A stretch of 48,779 nt of DNA from a virus. The translations under genes and the position numbers were made by a program. This document shows, in pieces, positions 38,542 to 46,386 of this stretch (positions within the stretch are counted from its first letter, which is position 1; each line of letters opens with the position of its first letter). The stretch lies in the IMG/VR virus record IMGVR_UViG_3300025853_000145, positions 1 through 48,779 of that record. The stretch is one strand, 5' to 3'. The notes beneath the pieces are model-generated. The model did not search any database. It was not told the DNA's origin and worked only from the letters and a program-made list of their open reading frames with translations.

Positions 38542-39942
38542 ATGGCAACTCTTTCTGAAGTATTACTTGCTGTTAATAAAGTTACTCAAGATTTGGGAAT
38601 AACTGAACCTAAAGTAGATGCTACTGCTAGATTGACTAAAATTGTAATTAATGTTGATGATAGAGTTTCTGCTAGATCGGATATGGTGGATGCTTTAAAG
38701 GCATCTGGATTAAAGCAGGGTCCTAATAGTAAAGATGCCAAGGTTAATTTTGGCAGTTATGATTTTGTTATTAGTAAGATACCAGAATCCACTTTTGATG
38801 GTATTCAAATTAAAGAGACTTCAAAATCGGTTATAAGGTATATTTTTAAAGGAAAAAAGGGTGGTTCTGGCGCAGGTGCTACGGAAACTAAAAAGTTTGA
38901 GTGTGGTCAAGCAGTATATGCTGCTATTGCTTTTATGAAGGGAGGTAAAATAACCTCCTCAGATTTTAATGAAGAAAATATTAAATCTGCAAGTAGTATG
39001 TATGATATTGATGATACAATTGCAAACATCAAAACTTTAAGTGATGAATGGCATGAATCATGTGTGAAAGGTGCAAATGAACTGTGGGAAAAATTTAGTG
39101 AACTAAAAAATAAAGGAGTCAAGTTTCATAGAGGTGGAGCAGAAGTAAAATATATTGAGGATGCTTTTAAAAGAGTTAAGAGTGCGGAGAAAGTGAGAAT
39201 TGATATTAATAAGTGGTCTCCTGCAGACATTTATGTTACTACCAAAAATTATAAACATAAGTGTTTGGATGAAGAGAATACTTTGAAAGGATTGAATCAA
39301 TGTATGATGCATAGATTAATTGGTGAGGGTCAAGGTCCAATAATGTTTGGAGTATCTCTTAAAAAAATTACTGAAAATGCAAAACTATCAACTAAAAATG
39401 TAGATCCAAAAACTGCAAGAGATCATACCTTTGAGAATTTTAATAGGAAAGGTATAGTTGGTGCGGATCTTTATATGAAGTTTAAACCTAATGTTGAGAT
39501 TCAATTTAGAAGTTTTGATGGACCAAAGGCTACCACTGGATTTCAAGGTGAAGTAAAAGGTGCGAGTGCAAACCAGGGAAAGGTTGGTTTAGGTTCTCTT
39601 AATTTAATTTTAAAATTACATGATCTTGATCAAGTGCCAGATGTTAGACCAATTATTAATCGTGGTGGTGCTGCTAGACAAACTTTGGAATCAAATGTTA
39701 AAGAACTTATAGAAAAAACATCACCTGGATTTACTGAAAAGAAATATACGGAAGTGATTCAAAATAAAGTGAAAAAAGGAGAACTAGAGGGTTTTCTTTA
39801 CGCAATGGGGTCAAATTATTATCTTTATAAAATCATTACTGGAATATCGAATAATGATAAAAGAAATCAAGTTTGTGAAGATCTTCTCTTATATGCTTCT
39901 TCACAATCAGTCATTTCTGCACCTTATTATAAGTTAGAATAA
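38542..39942 (+). CDS. Unknown protein, faintly PD-(D/E)XK nuclease-like
   Basis: 466 residues. RIDINKWSPADIYV near residue 218-231 and GPIMFGVSLKK near 264-274 form a D...S-L-K-K arrangement. It recalls PD-(D/E)XK nucleases of the N-K-W-x-P-x-D-I type, though I cannot verify the fold. The rest is a mixed alpha/beta sequence with VEIQFRSFDGPKATTGFQGEVKGASANQGKVGLG in the last third. It lacks the capsid-targeting N-terminus of the next genes. AT-rich codon use differs from the Lys-rich gene before it. A virion or accessory role is inferred from position only. Confidence 0.78.
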   Translation: MATLSEVLLAVNKVTQDLGITEPKVDATARLTKIVINVDDRVSARSDMVDALKASGLKQGPNSKDAKVNFGSYDFVISKIPESTFDGIQIKETSKSVIRYIFKGKKGGSGAGATETKKFECGQAVYAAIAFMKGGKITSSDFNEENIKSASSMYDIDDTIANIKTLSDEWHESCVKGANELWEKFSELKNKGVKFHRGGAEVKYIEDAFKRVKSAEKVRIDINKWSPADIYVTTKNYKHKCLDEENTLKGLNQCMMHRLIGEGQGPIMFGVSLKKITENAKLSTKNVDPKTARDHTFENFNRKGIVGADLYMKFKPNVEIQFRSFDGPKATTGFQGEVKGASANQGKVGLGSLNLILKLHDLDQVPDVRPIINRGGAARQTLESNVKELIEKTSPGFTEKKYTEVIQNKVKKGELEGFLYAMGSNYYLYKIITGISNNDKRNQVCEDLLLYASSQSVISAPYYKLE

Positions 39943-39952
39943 TAACTAAATA

Positions 39953-39959
39953 ATAAATA
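39953..39959 (+). promoter_or_regulatory. Late promoter AATAAATA
   Basis: ATAAATA preceded by A, 17 bases before the ATG of the minigene at 39976 and about 90 before the large HNH protein at 40052. Confidence 0.6.
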
Positions 39960-39975
39960 AGGACTAATAATATAA

Positions 39976-40044
39976 ATGAAAAGTTTTCTACAGTTTCTAA
40001 AAGAATCAGGTGAAGGTGACTCATTACAGGTAAACCAATTGTAA
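39976..40044 (+). CDS. 22-codon minigene encoding only a capsid-targeting-like sequence
   Basis: MKSFLQFLKESGEGDSLQVNQL. The first eleven residues match the form of the T4 internal-protein targeting sequence (MKTYQEFIAEA) and include L-K-E before Ser, a gp21-type cleavage site. The frame stops right after. It could be a translated leader peptide or the leftover start of a replaced packaged protein. Late promoter directly upstream. Confidence 0.45.
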   Translation: MKSFLQFLKESGEGDSLQVNQL

Positions 40045-40051
40045 AGATATG

Positions 40052-42079
40052 ATGGATGTTTTTAAATATTTAAAAAACGTTAATACATTACTTGAGGCTA
40101 GTGCAGCTGACCAGGCTCGTGAAATGGGTTTGGAATATGCTGGTTATGGAAAATGGAGAGATCCAAGAACTGGAAAAGTAACTCATAAGAGTACTAAGAG
40201 TGGTGGTCAGACTACTCTTGAAAAACTTGATGCATCAGAAGAACCCAAACAACAACCTACTCAACAAGAACCTCAACAACAAACATTTTCTCAATTCAAA
40301 CAGATAACTCAACAACAGGCACAACCTGAACCTCCTGTAGGTGATCAGATGAATAGGGTAGTACCTGGTGGTCCTTCTGAAACTACTTTGACAAGTGGAG
40401 ACAAAAAAGAAGTAGTAAAACAACTCTCTCGTGGTCGTGGGAATGTCATGAGTCCTGCGAGAAAGAAACAGATTTCTCAACAGGCTGATGATATGATTAC
40501 AAAAGATGAGCCTCAGATAGAACCGGAGGATGAGACTCAAGAACCAGAAGGTCTTGATGATTTACTCTCTGATATTAGAGGTGAAGAAACACCTAAAGAT
40601 GAATCAGAGTTTAAAACTCTTGATGATGTTGTATCAGAAACTCAGGATGATATTGATTATACTAATGATGATGAGGCATTTGATAGTGAATATGAAGAAT
40701 TCACTAAAGAAGCTGAGATTATGATGAAGGCTCTAGCCGATCGTCAGAGAAAGATGATGGAGAAAAAGTTTACAAAGTTCCAAGAATCTTTGTCTACCAT
40801 TCCAAGTGCAACTGATAAGAGATCATTTCTTAAGTCAATGGCACATGCAAAGACATTTGAAGGAAGAGTGAATTCTGGTGCAGGTAAGAATAATTTAGGG
40901 TATGCTGATGTTCAAAACCTTATGGCAAATCGTGATCGTTTATTGGAGGGTTATGGTGATGGATCTCCAGAACAGATCAAAAAGTTTGTTGATTCTGTAA
41001 GATCCAATAAGGTATCTGATGAGTTTGTTAGTGCATCCTTTGATATTCTTCCTGATTCATTTAAGAAGTCTTTGAGTGGTAAGGGTCAGGTGACTAATGA
41101 TAAGTATGTGTCAGATGATAAGGCACATAAAGACATGCACTATCTTGGCAGAAATGAAGATGGGACAGTAAGACGAGGTGCAGCTAATAATAAGGATAGA
41201 GCAAAGTTAATGTGGCGTATTTACCTTGAACAGGGTGGTCGTGATGCATACACTGGTCTTCCTCTTGATCTTCAAGCCATGGACTTAGAACATGTTCGTG
41301 GTTTTAACAATAAAGATGGTGGTGCACCAGGTAAAGAGGAGTGGGAACAGAGAGAAAATGATGATAACTTTACTCTAATCAACTCAAATATCAACCAGAA
41401 GAAAGTTGATATGTCGATGAAAGACTTCTTTGAAAAAGAAGTTGATGTTCATAAGGATAAATCGGAGGAAGATTTTGGTGGTATCGAGAAGTTATTTGAA
41501 AAACAAAATCAAATAGGTGATGTAGGTGATCAACTCGTGAAGACACTTCTTGGTGAAGGTGGTAAAGGTCTCGGTGACGGAGTAACTAGAGAAATCTTAC
41601 AAGAACACTTTGGTGAAGATGATGGAAGATATACAAGTCTAAGAGAAGAGTTTCGTAAAGTTGCAACGGATCCAAAGGATAAGAAGAAAGCGGCAGGTAT
41701 GAAATCTAAACTTGGTAAACAATTACTTAAAGCTGCAGGATTGAGCAGAGGTATTACTGATAAGTCTGGAAGAAGGACGATTGCTCTTCAAGAAAATGTA
41801 TATCGTGGGTTCTTACAGTCCATGGCTAATGCAAAACCAAAAGATAGAAAAAGATATATGGATGGTTGGGCAGAAGCAATTGCTTCTGGTAATCAGGAAA
41901 GATCACCAAAGGCTGTCAATAAAAAATTGATTGAACTTGGTCTTATTGATCAGGATATTCTTGACGATAGGAAGGCTGGTAAGGTCTTTAAGGAAGAGTA
42001 TGAGACAGTTAAAAGAGTGTCCACTACTTATGGAAAGTCTTTTCTTTCCAAGTATAATAAGAACAATAGATTCGTATAA
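40052..42079 (+). CDS. Predicted virion-packaged HNH endonuclease-domain protein
   Basis: 675 residues from ATG 40052; ATG 40049 is equally possible. The N-terminus MDVFKYLKNVNTLLEA has the form of a capsid-targeting sequence with L-L-E before Ala, a gp21 cleavage pattern. A module follows (AREMGLEYAGYGKWRDPRTGKVT) that recurs in the next gene. Then comes a Gln/Pro/Glu-rich low-complexity region (about 60-220), a helical part, and an HNH nuclease domain at about 385-450 with DAYTGLPLD, LEHV and DDNFTLINSNINQKK. The C-terminus is basic and helical. It may be carried in the head and injected. Confidence 0.82.
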   Translation: MDVFKYLKNVNTLLEASAADQAREMGLEYAGYGKWRDPRTGKVTHKSTKSGGQTTLEKLDASEEPKQQPTQQEPQQQTFSQFKQITQQQAQPEPPVGDQMNRVVPGGPSETTLTSGDKKEVVKQLSRGRGNVMSPARKKQISQQADDMITKDEPQIEPEDETQEPEGLDDLLSDIRGEETPKDESEFKTLDDVVSETQDDIDYTNDDEAFDSEYEEFTKEAEIMMKALADRQRKMMEKKFTKFQESLSTIPSATDKRSFLKSMAHAKTFEGRVNSGAGKNNLGYADVQNLMANRDRLLEGYGDGSPEQIKKFVDSVRSNKVSDEFVSASFDILPDSFKKSLSGKGQVTNDKYVSDDKAHKDMHYLGRNEDGTVRRGAANNKDRAKLMWRIYLEQGGRDAYTGLPLDLQAMDLEHVRGFNNKDGGAPGKEEWEQRENDDNFTLINSNINQKKVDMSMKDFFEKEVDVHKDKSEEDFGGIEKLFEKQNQIGDVGDQLVKTLLGEGGKGLGDGVTREILQEHFGEDDGRYTSLREEFRKVATDPKDKKKAAGMKSKLGKQLLKAAGLSRGITDKSGRRTIALQENVYRGFLQSMANAKPKDRKRYMDGWAEAIASGNQERSPKAVNKKLIELGLIDQDILDDRKAGKVFKEEYETVKRVSTTYGKSFLSKYNKNNRFV

Positions 42080-42085
42080 TAAATA
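42079..42085 (+). promoter_or_regulatory. Late promoter ATAAATA
   Basis: The motif overlaps the end of the HNH-domain gene and lies 22 bases before the ATG at 42107. Confidence 0.6.
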
Positions 42086-42106
42086 TTATTATAAGATAAT
42101 AGAGTA

Positions 42107-43393
42107 ATGAAAAATTTCTTCAACTTTTTAAGTGAAGCACGTAAAACCAAAGCTTCTGAAAAAGCAAGACAACTTGGTTTAACTGGTGATGGAAAAGGCA
42201 ACTGGGTCAATAAACTCGGAAATGTTGTAGCCAGAACTGAAGGTGGAGAATTAGTATTTACTCAAAGAAAATCAAAGACGGCTGAAAGAGAATCTTCAAA
42301 GGAAAGTAAGTATAAGACACCAGATCAAGAAACTCAGAAAAAACCATCTAATCCAGAAGATATAAAAAAAGAAAGAGAAGTTGGTGATGAGGAAGAACAA
42401 CAACAAGAAAAGACTGGTGATACTTTGACATTGGTATTTGGCAGATTTAATCCACCTACAGTAGGACATAAAAAACTTTTAGATAACGCAAGACAAGTTG
42501 CATCTGATGGTGATTTGAGAATTTATCCTTCAAGGTCATTCGATCCAAAGAAGAATCCATTGGATCCTGATCAGAAGACGAAGTTAATGAGAAAAATGTT
42601 CCCCGATCATTCTGATAATATAGTTAATGATTCTGGTGTTAGGACTATTTTTGATGCTTTAAAGATTGCTAGTAACGATGGATATTCAAATATCAAGATT
42701 GTAGTAGGATCTGATCGTGTCTCAGAATTTGATAGTTTGGCACAGAAATATAATGGTGAACTCTATAACTTTGATGAGATTGAAACAATTTCTGCAGGTC
42801 AGAGAGATGATGAAGCATCTGATGTTACTGGTATGTCCGCATCTAAGTTGAGAAAGGCTGCGGCTGAGAATGACTTTGAAAGTTTTAGAAAAGGCATTCC
42901 TGATAATATTGATGATAAGACTGCTAAAACCATTATGAATACTGTTCGTAAGGGTATGCAGATTGCAACAGAATCTTGGAGTTTGTGGGAAATTGCTCCT
43001 AAGTTTGATTGGAAGAACTTAAGAGAAAACTATGTAACTGGTAAAATCTTTAAGATGGATCAGTTGGTTGAAAATCTGAATACTGGATTAGTTGGTAAAG
43101 TTATTCGTAGAGGAACCAATTACTTGATTTGTGTGACCGAAGAGGGTATGATGTTTAAGTCTTGGATTCGTGATCTTCGTGAGTACACTGAGGTGAAAAT
43201 GAGTAAGATCGTGAGAACTCCTAATAAACCAAATACTTTGTCTGGAACTAATGGATACTTTAAGTATGCATCTAAGATGACACCTGGATTTGAGAAGGGA
43301 GATAAGACTAATCTTCAAGATGGTGGAAAACCATATAAAGGTCCTAAGACATTTAGGGAGTTTATAAATAAGTATAAGAATAGAAGTATCTGA
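42107..43393 (+). CDS. Predicted virion-packaged nucleotidyltransferase (NMNAT-like)
   Basis: 428 residues. The N-terminus MKNFFNFLSEARKTKASEKARQLGL starts with a T4-like capsid-targeting form and L-S-E before Ala, then the same module as the upstream gene (GDGKGNWVNKLGNVVAR). After a charged linker, a nucleotidyltransferase domain begins near residue 104: TLVFGRFNPPTVGHKKLLDNA holds the HxGH-type motif (T-V-G-H here), with IKIVVGSDRVSEF and GMSASKLRKA (the second phosphate-binding motif) near 242. This is the NMN adenylyltransferase/cytidylyltransferase superfamily. The C-terminal 130 residues hold KxIRRGTNYLICVTEEGMMFKSWIRDL, a beta domain seen in other phage virion proteins. Confidence 0.87.
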   Translation: MKNFFNFLSEARKTKASEKARQLGLTGDGKGNWVNKLGNVVARTEGGELVFTQRKSKTAERESSKESKYKTPDQETQKKPSNPEDIKKEREVGDEEEQQQEKTGDTLTLVFGRFNPPTVGHKKLLDNARQVASDGDLRIYPSRSFDPKKNPLDPDQKTKLMRKMFPDHSDNIVNDSGVRTIFDALKIASNDGYSNIKIVVGSDRVSEFDSLAQKYNGELYNFDEIETISAGQRDDEASDVTGMSASKLRKAAAENDFESFRKGIPDNIDDKTAKTIMNTVRKGMQIATESWSLWEIAPKFDWKNLRENYVTGKIFKMDQLVENLNTGLVGKVIRRGTNYLICVTEEGMMFKSWIRDLREYTEVKMSKIVRTPNKPNTLSGTNGYFKYASKMTPGFEKGDKTNLQDGGKPYKGPKTFREFINKYKNRSI

Positions 43394-43401
43394 CTACTAC
43401 A

Positions 43402-44124
43402 ATGAAAAGAAATTCATATTCAAACTGGAGAGAAGATCTTCGTGAAGTTATGGATACCATTAATCCAGATACTGACGAACCTGAAAGGAGTGTTAAGGAT
43501 AAGAAAGTAAAAAACAAAGTTGTCATCAACCCTGAACTCAAGGAAGCTTTTGAAGGTATTGGTGCAACTGTCCTTGAGGTTTTTGAACTTGATGAAAAGA
43601 TTGATCTTAAAAAAGCTGATATGGGTGACGTTGTAAAAGACTTTTATAAGTCAGATGCTCCTCAGTTCAAAGGTAAGACCAAGAAGGAACGTCAGAAAAT
43701 GGCTATCGCCGCCAAGTTAACTGCAGAACGTGGTGGTAGAAAACTTGGTGAAGAGGCATCAATGTCTCAACAAGAACTCATGCTTCAGAAAAAGAAAGCA
43801 AGAATTGATAAAATGATCGCTATGAGAAGGGAACAAGAATTGAAAAAGTCGAAGAGTGGTGGTCAATCTCAACCTGCAAAGGCAATGGGTGAAGAGTTTT
43901 TTGGGGAAGAAGAATCTGATCGTTTAAAAGATCGTCATCTAGAACGTGGTGGTATGAGTGCTCGTGCCGATTACACTAAACCACCTAAGGGCATAAAGAC
44001 TGGCCCTATGACTGATACTGAAAAAGAAAAATCTAGAAAGGCATCTCAGGCCGCAATGGATTTTGTCAAATCACAGATTAAATCAAAATATGGATCAAAA
44101 TCAATTATTGATACAAAAAAATAA
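43402..44124 (+). CDS. Charged virion-region protein
   Basis: 240 residues, highly charged. MKRNSYSNWREDLREVMD, then VVINPELKEAFEGIGATVLEVFELDEKIDLKKADMGDVVKDFYKSDAPQFKGKTKKERQKMAIAAKLTAERGG, a Lys-rich helix. The block FYKSDAPQFKGKTKKERQKMAIAAKL is a recurrent element in phage structural proteins. The tail is Ser/Lys-rich. It begins nine bases after the nucleotidyltransferase gene and probably shares its late transcript. Function unknown. Confidence 0.8.
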   Translation: MKRNSYSNWREDLREVMDTINPDTDEPERSVKDKKVKNKVVINPELKEAFEGIGATVLEVFELDEKIDLKKADMGDVVKDFYKSDAPQFKGKTKKERQKMAIAAKLTAERGGRKLGEEASMSQQELMLQKKKARIDKMIAMRREQELKKSKSGGQSQPAKAMGEEFFGEEESDRLKDRHLERGGMSARADYTKPPKGIKTGPMTDTEKEKSRKASQAAMDFVKSQIKSKYGSKSIIDTKK

Positions 44125-44227
44125 TAAGGAATTTTACGAATTAGAAGCACCTTTATTTGTTTGTTGTCCTGGTCATTTCACTCAAGGTTATGGTTGGCTT
44201 GGAAGGCCTGATTATAGAAAAAAATGA
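44090..44227 (+). CDS. Possible 45-residue protein
   Basis: Overlaps the preceding gene by 35 bases in another frame. MDQNQLLIQKNNKEFYELEAPLFVCCPGHFTQGYGWLGRPDYRKK; the aromatic and Gly-rich second half with a Cys pair looks like a real protein segment. There is no other gene in this gap. No family recognised. Confidence 0.5.
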   Translation: MDQNQLLIQKNNKEFYELEAPLFVCCPGHFTQGYGWLGRPDYRKK

Positions 44228-44261
44228 TATATAGATTAGATACCTTTATTGGGAACTAATC

Positions 44262-44465
44262 ATGTTATCATTCTTACTTCCATTTGCTTACAAAATTGTA
44301 GATTCTACAGTTTCTAAAATTCCTGAAAACGAGGAACTTGGTGAAAAATTGATTGAAATCTGTCTCGTCATTCTTGGTAAAGCTGTTAAATTGACCAAGA
44401 CTGACATGGATGATCAACTACTTGAAGCTGTATCTAAGGCTATCAGGGCTAGAGAAGAGGGTTGA
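44262..44465 (+). CDS. Small helical protein
   Basis: 67 residues. An N-terminal hydrophobic stretch LSFLLPFAYKIVDSTV could insert in a membrane. An amphipathic helix KLIEICLVILGKAVKLTKTDMDDQLLEAVSKAI follows. It is a single-gene unit closed by the terminator at 44472-44504. Lysis-related or head-core functions are guesses; I cannot name a family. Confidence 0.75.
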   Translation: MLSFLLPFAYKIVDSTVSKIPENEELGEKLIEICLVILGKAVKLTKTDMDDQLLEAVSKAIRAREEG

Positions 44466-44471
44466 TTTTTC

Positions 44472-44504
44472 AATAGGAGGTCTTTATTAAGTCCTCCTAT
44501 TTTT
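44472..44504 (+). terminator. Rho-independent terminator
   Basis: A 9-bp perfect stem AATAGGAGG / CCTCCTATT with a 12-base loop, running into TTTT. The last T is the first base of a late promoter. Confidence 0.88.
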
Positions 44505-44511
44505 ATAAATA
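44504..44511 (+). promoter_or_regulatory. Late promoter TATAAATA abutting the terminator
   Basis: A perfect late motif starts within the T-run of the terminator, 33 bases before the structural gene at 44545. Confidence 0.75.
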
Positions 44512-44544
44512 TTAGTATCATAGAAATTTATCTAAGGCAAAGAC

Positions 44545-45315
44545 ATGGCACTCTGGGGTAATAATGACGCTGTAGGGTCTACAGGAACAGTATCTCTTAA
44601 CTATTCTACAGGCGTTGTAACAGGAAGTGGAACAACTTTCGGTCAAGTTGGTGCTGCAGCAACCGGCGACGTAATGAGATTTGGTATTCGTGGTTCTGGT
44701 GGAACTTATTTTGGTGATGCTGTTATTGTTGGTATTGCAAGTACCACCCAGTTAACCATTGGATCTACTGCTGGTCTGAGTGGAGCATCTATTGCATCTA
44801 CCGACTTCACAGTATCTCAACTTCCTAAGTATACCATTCTTGATAGTTCATTTAGTCAGACATTAACTTCCGCAGCAAGTTCAACTACTCTTACTCAAAC
44901 TGGAACGGCGACAACAAACTCTGGAATTGGATCAGATATTATTTCTACAGTTGTAGATTCTTTTGTAATCTCTGGTGACTTTTTAGTTAATGATGGAAAC
45001 ATCATTGAAATTTCAACTGTTGGTTCAACGACTATTTCTTTAGCTTCAACTATTTCTGCTGGAATATCGACTAATGATGTTCTTACATTCAAGAGAAATG
45101 TTGATGGATATGATAGATATGTTTTTGGTGTAGCTGAAGGTGGAGCTGATTCAGCATCTGGAACGGCATATGAAACTGGTGTAGGTTGGGTTGGAGTTAC
45201 TACTTACATTGACAATTCTGGTTCTTTAAGAGTTAAGAAAGAGATTCTAGTGGCTATGTCTGGTATTACTACTGGTAATACTCCTCTTTATAACGGTGAT
45301 CCAGATCTTTCCTGA
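44545..45315 (+). CDS. Virion structural protein, Thr/Ser/Gly-rich
   Basis: 256 residues. MALWGNNDAVGSTGTVSLNYSTGVVTGSGTTFGQVG followed by repeated beta-strand segments of T/S/G/V and a C-terminal RVKKEILVAMSGITTGNTPLYNGD. The start and the GTVSxxYxTGVVTGxGTxF motif are typical of a conserved marine T4-like virion protein of unknown location, perhaps a head or tail fibre/decoration protein. Strong late promoter upstream. No signal peptide or enzyme motif. Confidence 0.85.
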   Translation: MALWGNNDAVGSTGTVSLNYSTGVVTGSGTTFGQVGAAATGDVMRFGIRGSGGTYFGDAVIVGIASTTQLTIGSTAGLSGASIASTDFTVSQLPKYTILDSSFSQTLTSAASSTTLTQTGTATTNSGIGSDIISTVVDSFVISGDFLVNDGNIIEISTVGSTTISLASTISAGISTNDVLTFKRNVDGYDRYVFGVAEGGADSASGTAYETGVGWVGVTTYIDNSGSLRVKKEILVAMSGITTGNTPLYNGDPDLS

Positions 45316-45318
45316 TAA

Positions 45319-45705
45319 ATGATTTTTACTGAGTTGAACGAGGATAATTTTCTATTATTCGCTATTAAAAACTATGAAAATCCTCAATCGGTGACGAGAG
45401 AGGATTTTGAAAAAGATCTAAATCATTTCAGATATATCAAAAGACTTCTTAAGAGATATAAGAGTGGTGGTGAATTAAAAATTCACTTATTGATAAATCA
45501 TTTTATCATTCTTTATAATATTTTTGATGACGCTGCCACTCCTATGTTATTTTTTAAGATTGATAGATCTCTTTGGTCTACGGTAAAAACATTCATTGTT
45601 TTTCTCAATAGACTACCTGAATTTCCAAGATGTTATATTCACGAAATCGAAGATGATCAAGTTTGTTTAAGAGAATTGCAGAGGATTACCGATGGAGAAA
45701 ACTAA
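45319..45705 (+). CDS. Conserved T4-like protein (DUF7207-type)
   Basis: 128 residues: MIFTELNEDNFLLFAIKNYENPQ, then FRYIKRLLKRYKSGGELKIHLLINHFIILYNIFDDAATPMLFFKIDRSLWSTVKTFIVFLNRLPE. This is a widespread small helical protein of T4-like phages, found here between structural genes and primase. I recall it as a DUF7207-type family with unknown function. It starts three bases after the previous stop and overlaps the next gene by 14 bases. Confidence 0.8.
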   Translation: MIFTELNEDNFLLFAIKNYENPQSVTREDFEKDLNHFRYIKRLLKRYKSGGELKIHLLINHFIILYNIFDDAATPMLFFKIDRSLWSTVKTFIVFLNRLPEFPRCYIHEIEDDQVCLRELQRITDGEN

Positions 45706-46003
45706 GATTGATAGAATTATAGATGCGTTTCGTTCCGCAATGTATAGTGAATTTAGTGTCTCTGAGGAAGGAATGGTAGCAAATCCTCCTGGAGGATCTG
45801 GTGGATTTAGTGGTTCTTCTAATGCTGCTGGTCCTACTGCTGGTTATGATCCAGTTATGAAAATTGATGGTAGAAATAAGTATGTTAAAAAATACATAAA
45901 TGACCTTCTAAAAAGAAGAGAAAAGAGATCTCAGAAGAAGGCAATGAAGACAGCATTAAATTTTAATCCTTACTTCAAGCCTCACAATGGAAAATCAAGT
46001 TAA
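45692..46003 (+). CDS. Small protein with a gp23-like linker motif
   Basis: 103 residues. Residues 34-55 read GGSGGFSGSSNAAGPTAGYDPV, nearly the same as the gp23 segment near its residues 72-94 (GGFGGGSEAAGPTAGFDPV), which in the capsid protein lies at the maturation junction. The rest differs: a helical N-terminus and a very basic C-terminus (KKYINDLLKRREKRSQKKAMK). It may be a capsid-associated assembly protein that uses the same contact or cleavage motif. It overlaps both neighbours by 14-17 bases. Confidence 0.75.
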   Translation: MEKTKIDRIIDAFRSAMYSEFSVSEEGMVANPPGGSGGFSGSSNAAGPTAGYDPVMKIDGRNKYVKKYINDLLKRREKRSQKKAMKTALNFNPYFKPHNGKSS

Positions 46004-46385
46004 GATAGCCGTATTAGAACAAAAAATAGAAGATTTAAAACCTATCATTATTAGGATTGATACTGCTATTGAGAAGTTGAGTGAGGTAAATACTAGTGTG
46101 AGTAGAATGCTTGCCATTCATGAAGAAAGAATATCAAAACAGGAAGAAGTTGACGTTGTATTATTTTCAAAGGTTGACAAACTCCGTGATAAAATGGACA
46201 TCAATCATAACTGTGTGCTTGCAAGAATACAGAGATTAGAGAAAAAGGTTTGGATAATGATAGGTTGTGCCACTGCTTTATCATTTTTACTAAACAGTCC
46301 ATTTTATCAAAATAATAATAATTTAAAAAAAATCTTGACATCTTACAATCTAACTCCTATACTAACTGGTAGTCGTCTTAGTTAA
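45987..46385 (+). CDS. Coiled-coil protein with C-terminal membrane segment
   Basis: 132 residues. Heptad-rich N-terminal 85 residues (VLEQKIEDLKPIIIRIDTAIEKLSEV...RMLAIHEERISKQEE). A single hydrophobic span WIMIGCATALSFLL lies at about 90-106, followed by a polar tail. This is the layout of XhlA/haemolysin-type accessory lysis proteins and of some phage spanin-like factors, but no lysis gene is adjacent. It directly precedes primase gp61. Function uncertain. Confidence 0.75.
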   Translation: MENQVKIAVLEQKIEDLKPIIIRIDTAIEKLSEVNTSVSRMLAIHEERISKQEEVDVVLFSKVDKLRDKMDINHNCVLARIQRLEKKVWIMIGCATALSFLLNSPFYQNNNNLKKILTSYNLTPILTGSRLS

Positions 46386-46386
46386 T

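Noticed and set aside
40235-40540. Minus-strand frame in the HNH-domain protein
   Set aside because: It is antisense to the Gln/Pro-rich low-complexity region and has no domain.
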